Part shown: positions 61,592 to 64,000 of the stretch, piece after piece
Numbering within the stretch: the first letter of the stretch is position 1
How the letters are laid out: each line of letters opens with the position of its first letter
Source: Methylonatrum kenyense
GTDB taxonomy: Bacteria > Pseudomonadota > Gammaproteobacteria > Nitrococcales > Aquisalimonadaceae
Reading direction: 5' to 3'
NCBI RefSeq assembly: GCF_023195885.1
Contig: NZ_JALPKO010000004.1
Coordinates: 62,001-126,000, forward strand
Length of the DNA: 64,000 nucleotides
Translations under genes and position numbers: made by a program
The notes under the pieces: model-generated
What the model was told of the DNA's origin: nothing
Databases searched by the model: none
Seen by the model: the letters and a program-made list of their open reading frames with translations, nothing else

Positions 61592-62313
61592 GGCTGGTGT
61601 CTCGCCGCGCAGACCCCAATACCTCCTGGCCAGCGTATCTGGCAGATCGTGCCGCACGCACCCGCCACCCGGAGCTCGCGGCGCTGTACGCCAGCTGGTC
61701 CGGCCTGCAAGCTGACATGCCGATTGCCGACGTGCCCCTGCTGGCGATGGATCTGGAAACCACAGGGCTCGACGAACAGCGCCACGCCATCATCAGCATC
61801 GGGTTGGTGCCGTTTGATTTGCGCCGCATCCTGTTCTCGGCGCACAGCCACTGGCTGGTCCGGCCGCCGCGGCCGCTGGAGGCGAAGTCGGTGACGCTGC
61901 ATGGCCTGACCCATGATGCCCTGGCCAGGGCTCCCGACCTGTCTGACATCCTGCCCGAGGTCTTCCGAGCCATGCAGGGTCGGCTGCCGGTGGTGCATTT
62001 TCGTCAGATCGAGCGCCCATTCCTTGACGCGGCCGTCCAGGCTCGTCTGGGGGAAAATCTGCTTTTCCCGGTCATTGACACCATGACCATCGAGGGCCGT
62101 TGGCACCGCCAGACCGTGTGGGCGCGACTCCGGGCTGCTTTCGGTGCGCCGGAGGTGTCGCTGCGCCTGCATGAGAGCAGGCTGCGCTATGGCCTGCCCG
62201 CCTACCAGCCACACCATGCCGCGGTGGATGCCCTGGCAACCGCCGAACTGTTTCAGGCTCAGGTTGCCCGGCGCCTGGCGCCGGATACGCCCGTTGGCCG
62301 ACTCTGGACATAA
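61588..62313 (+). CDS. DnaQ-like DEDDh 3'-5' exonuclease
   Basis: A 241-residue exonuclease of the DNA polymerase III epsilon fold. ExoI is LLAMDLETTGLD, the ExoII-like segment is VVHFRQIERPFLDAAV, and ExoIII is HHAAVDALATAEL with the catalytic histidine and aspartate. In ExoII the usual aspartate appears as glutamate (IER), as I recall from this DUF294-linked subgroup. It overlaps the DUF294 gene by four bases. Its substrate is unknown. Confidence 0.9.
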   Translation: MRLVSRRADPNTSWPAYLADRAARTRHPELAALYASWSGLQADMPIADVPLLAMDLETTGLDEQRHAIISIGLVPFDLRRILFSAHSHWLVRPPRPLEAKSVTLHGLTHDALARAPDLSDILPEVFRAMQGRLPVVHFRQIERPFLDAAVQARLGENLLFPVIDTMTIEGRWHRQTVWARLRAAFGAPEVSLRLHESRLRYGLPAYQPHHAAVDALATAELFQAQVARRLAPDTPVGRLWT

Positions 62314-62323
62314 ACTGGACATA

Positions 62324-62352
62324 AAAAAGGGCGCCCGCGGGCGCCCTTGTCG
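62324..62352. terminator. Bidirectional terminator between exonuclease and BCCT genes
   Basis: AAGGGCGCCCGC and GGGCGCCCTT form a perfect 22-base palindrome (62327-62348), preceded by a run of A on the plus strand. It serves two convergent genes and is strongest on the minus strand. Confidence 0.9.
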
Positions 62353-62369
62353 TTTCTTGCGGATTTTCC

Positions 62370-64000
62370 TCAGCCGCGCGGCTCGCTCATCAGTCCCTTG
62401 ATGATTGCGTAGCAGCCCACCAGTAGCACCAGGGTAAACGGCAAGCCGGTGGAAACGGCCATTGCCTGCAAGGCAACCAGGCCGCCGCCAAGCAGCAGCG
62501 CTGCCGCAATCACGCCCTCGATGATGGCCCAGAACACGCGCTGCGGTTTGGGGGCATCGACCTTGCCGCCGGCGGTGATGGTGTCGATCACCAACGAGCC
62601 GGAGTCCGAGGAGGTGATGAAGAACACCACCACAAGGACGATGCCGACGAACGAGGTGATCTCGGTCAGCGGCAATTCGCCGAGCATCACGAACAGCTGC
62701 AGCTCCAGATCGGCGTCACGGGCACCTTCGAAGCCGGCGGACACGAGCTGGTCGATCGCGGTGCCGCCGAAGGCGGTCATCCACAGCACCGAGACGGTCG
62801 ACGGCACCAGCAGCACGGCAATCAGGAATTCGCGCACGCTGCGGCCCCGACTCACCCTGGCAATGAACATGCCGACGAACGGTGACCAGGAAATCCACCA
62901 GGCCCAGTAGAACGCGGTCCAGCCCTGGCTGAAGTTTGCGTCCTCGCGGCCGAACGGATTGGACAGCGCCGGCAAGTGGGTGACATAGGCGAACAGGTTC
63001 TGGAAGAAGCCGGTGGCAATCAGCAGTGTCGGTCCGACGATGATGACGAACAGCATCAACAGGAAAGCCAGCACCATGTTGATCTCGGACAGCCGCCGTA
63101 CACCCTTGTCCACGCCTGCCAGGATCGAGACGATCGCGATCGCGGTGATGCCGAAGATCAGCAGCACCATGGTCACGTTGCCTTCAGGTGCTCCGAACAG
63201 GTGACTGAGGCCGGCCGCGGCCTGCGAGGCGCCGATCCCGAGTGACGTCGCCAGCCCGAACAGCGTCGCGAACACCGCAAGCATGTCGATGATGTGCCCG
63301 GGCCATCCCCAGACGCGCTCTCCGAGCAGGGGATAGAAGATCGAGCGGACCGTCAGTGGCAAGCCCTTGTTGAACGAGAAAAGTGCCAGCGCCAGCGCGA
63401 CAACCGCGTAGATTGCCCAGGGATGCAGTCCCCAGTGGAAGATCGTGGCCGCCATGCCCAGCGTCGATGCTGCGGCTTCGTCGCCGGCCGCGCCACCAAG
63501 CGGCGCCCAGTCCGTTCGCGCACCGTTCTCGGTCTCGGTGCCGCCGAGCGCCGCGCTGAAGTGCGACATCGGTTCGGAAACGCCGTAGAACATCAGCCCG
63601 ATGCCCATGCCCGCGGCGAACAGCATCGCGAACCAGCCCAGGTAGCTGAAATCCGGGGTTGCCTCGGTGCCGCCGATCCGGACCTTGCCGAGCGGCGAGA
63701 CGATCAGGGCGAGGCACAGCAACACAAAGATGTTGCCAGCGAGCAGGAAGAACCAGGCCATGTTGCCGGTCAGCCAGTCACGCAGACCGTTGAACAGCGG
63801 CTCCACTTCACTCTGCAGTGCCAGGGTGAGCACCACGAAGAAGATGGTGACCGCCGAGGAGATCAGGAATACGGCTCCGTGGATATCCAGATTGATACCC
63901 AGCGGCCTCGCCGTGTAGTTGTCCTGTCCAACGACGTAATCGGTGTCGATCGGATTGGCGGCACCTTCCGGTGCCGGAACGCCCTCGCCCTCTGGAATGT
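62370..64000 (-). CDS. BCCT family betaine/choline/carnitine transporter (5' end outside window)
   Basis: At least 543 residues of a 12-helix transporter; the start lies beyond base 64000. The family signature is GWTAFYWAWWISWSPFVGMFIARVSRG, in helix 8. GMGIGLMFYGVSEPMSHF carries the glycine motif (GMGIG) typical of Na+-coupled betaine carriers. Compatible-solute uptake fits a salt-stressed lifestyle. The visible N-terminal part (NPIDTDYVVGQDNYTARPLG) is hydrophilic. It has short tails, so osmosensing through a long C-terminus is not evident. Confidence 0.95.
   Translation of the reverse strand, partial: IPEGEGVPAPEGAANPIDTDYVVGQDNYTARPLGINLDIHGAVFLISSAVTIFFVVLTLALQSEVEPLFNGLRDWLTGNMAWFFLLAGNIFVLLCLALIVSPLGKVRIGGTEATPDFSYLGWFAMLFAAGMGIGLMFYGVSEPMSHFSAALGGTETENGARTDWAPLGGAAGDEAAASTLGMAATIFHWGLHPWAIYAVVALALALFSFNKGLPLTVRSIFYPLLGERVWGWPGHIIDMLAVFATLFGLATSLGIGASQAAAGLSHLFGAPEGNVTMVLLIFGITAIAIVSILAGVDKGVRRLSEINMVLAFLLMLFVIIVGPTLLIATGFFQNLFAYVTHLPALSNPFGREDANFSQGWTAFYWAWWISWSPFVGMFIARVSRGRSVREFLIAVLLVPSTVSVLWMTAFGGTAIDQLVSAGFEGARDADLELQLFVMLGELPLTEITSFVGIVLVVVFFITSSDSGSLVIDTITAGGKVDAPKPQRVFWAIIEGVIAAALLLGGGLVALQAMAVSTGLPFTLVLLVGCYAIIKGLMSEPRG

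Overview
The window is GC-rich, gene-dense chromosomal DNA of a gammaproteobacterium. Much of it follows the gene order I recall from Pseudomonas: yciK, mupP, ubiG, an mtaD-type deaminase, mtnA, gyrA, serC, pheA, hisC, tyrA, aroA, cmk, rpsA, ihfB, and elsewhere aspC, tRNA-Asn, uvrB. tyrA and aroA are separate here rather than fused, serA sits between serC and pheA, and ihfB is followed by lapA-lapB-pyrF as in enterics. A BCCT betaine-type transporter, a large Na+/solute symporter and long TrpS and LigA variants suggest a halophilic member of the Chromatiales/Ectothiorhodospiraceae or a relative. The species cannot be named from this window. No phage, CRISPR array or transposase gene is visible.

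Region 1 (1-12 kb) is an acetate/carbon-use block. It holds a cut-off DUF294/CBS protein, a sodium:solute symporter, acs, and a CbrX-CbrA-CbrB-like unit: a small membrane protein, a histidine kinase with a transporter-like N-terminal half, and an NtrC-type sigma-54 activator. acs has a near-consensus sigma-54 promoter. A TGTTACCAATGG-type dyad lies upstream of both acs and the symporter, which suggests one regulator controls both.

Region 2 (12-28 kb) carries housekeeping genes: gluQ, smc-zipA-ligA, a PPIase-bolA-yciI operon, yciO, trpS-scpA-scpB-rluB and a COG2231 glycosylase. A mobile-type inverted-repeat element sits between scpA and scpB. Region 3 (27-34 kb, mostly minus strand) is mtaD-ubiG-mupP-rmuC-squalene synthase-like-yciK. 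The last two proteins appear to have lost their family's catalytic residues.

Region 4 (33-50 kb, plus strand) runs mtnA, a DUF3301 gene, a periplasmic cyclophilin, gyrA, then serine and aromatic amino acid biosynthesis leading into cmk, rpsA, ihfB, lapAB and pyrF. Region 5 (50-54 kb) is more accessory. It has an unexplained pair of long DNA hairpins whose 22-nt loops are reverse complements, a ComEA-like protein, two tandem small c-type cytochromes with strong terminators, and a glutathione transferase pair.

Region 6 (54-64 kb) holds tRNA-Asn, aspC, uvrB, an uncharacterised periplasmic operon that includes a Tll0287-like haem protein, a second DUF294/CBS protein with its DEDDh exonuclease partner, and a BCCT transporter cut by the window end.
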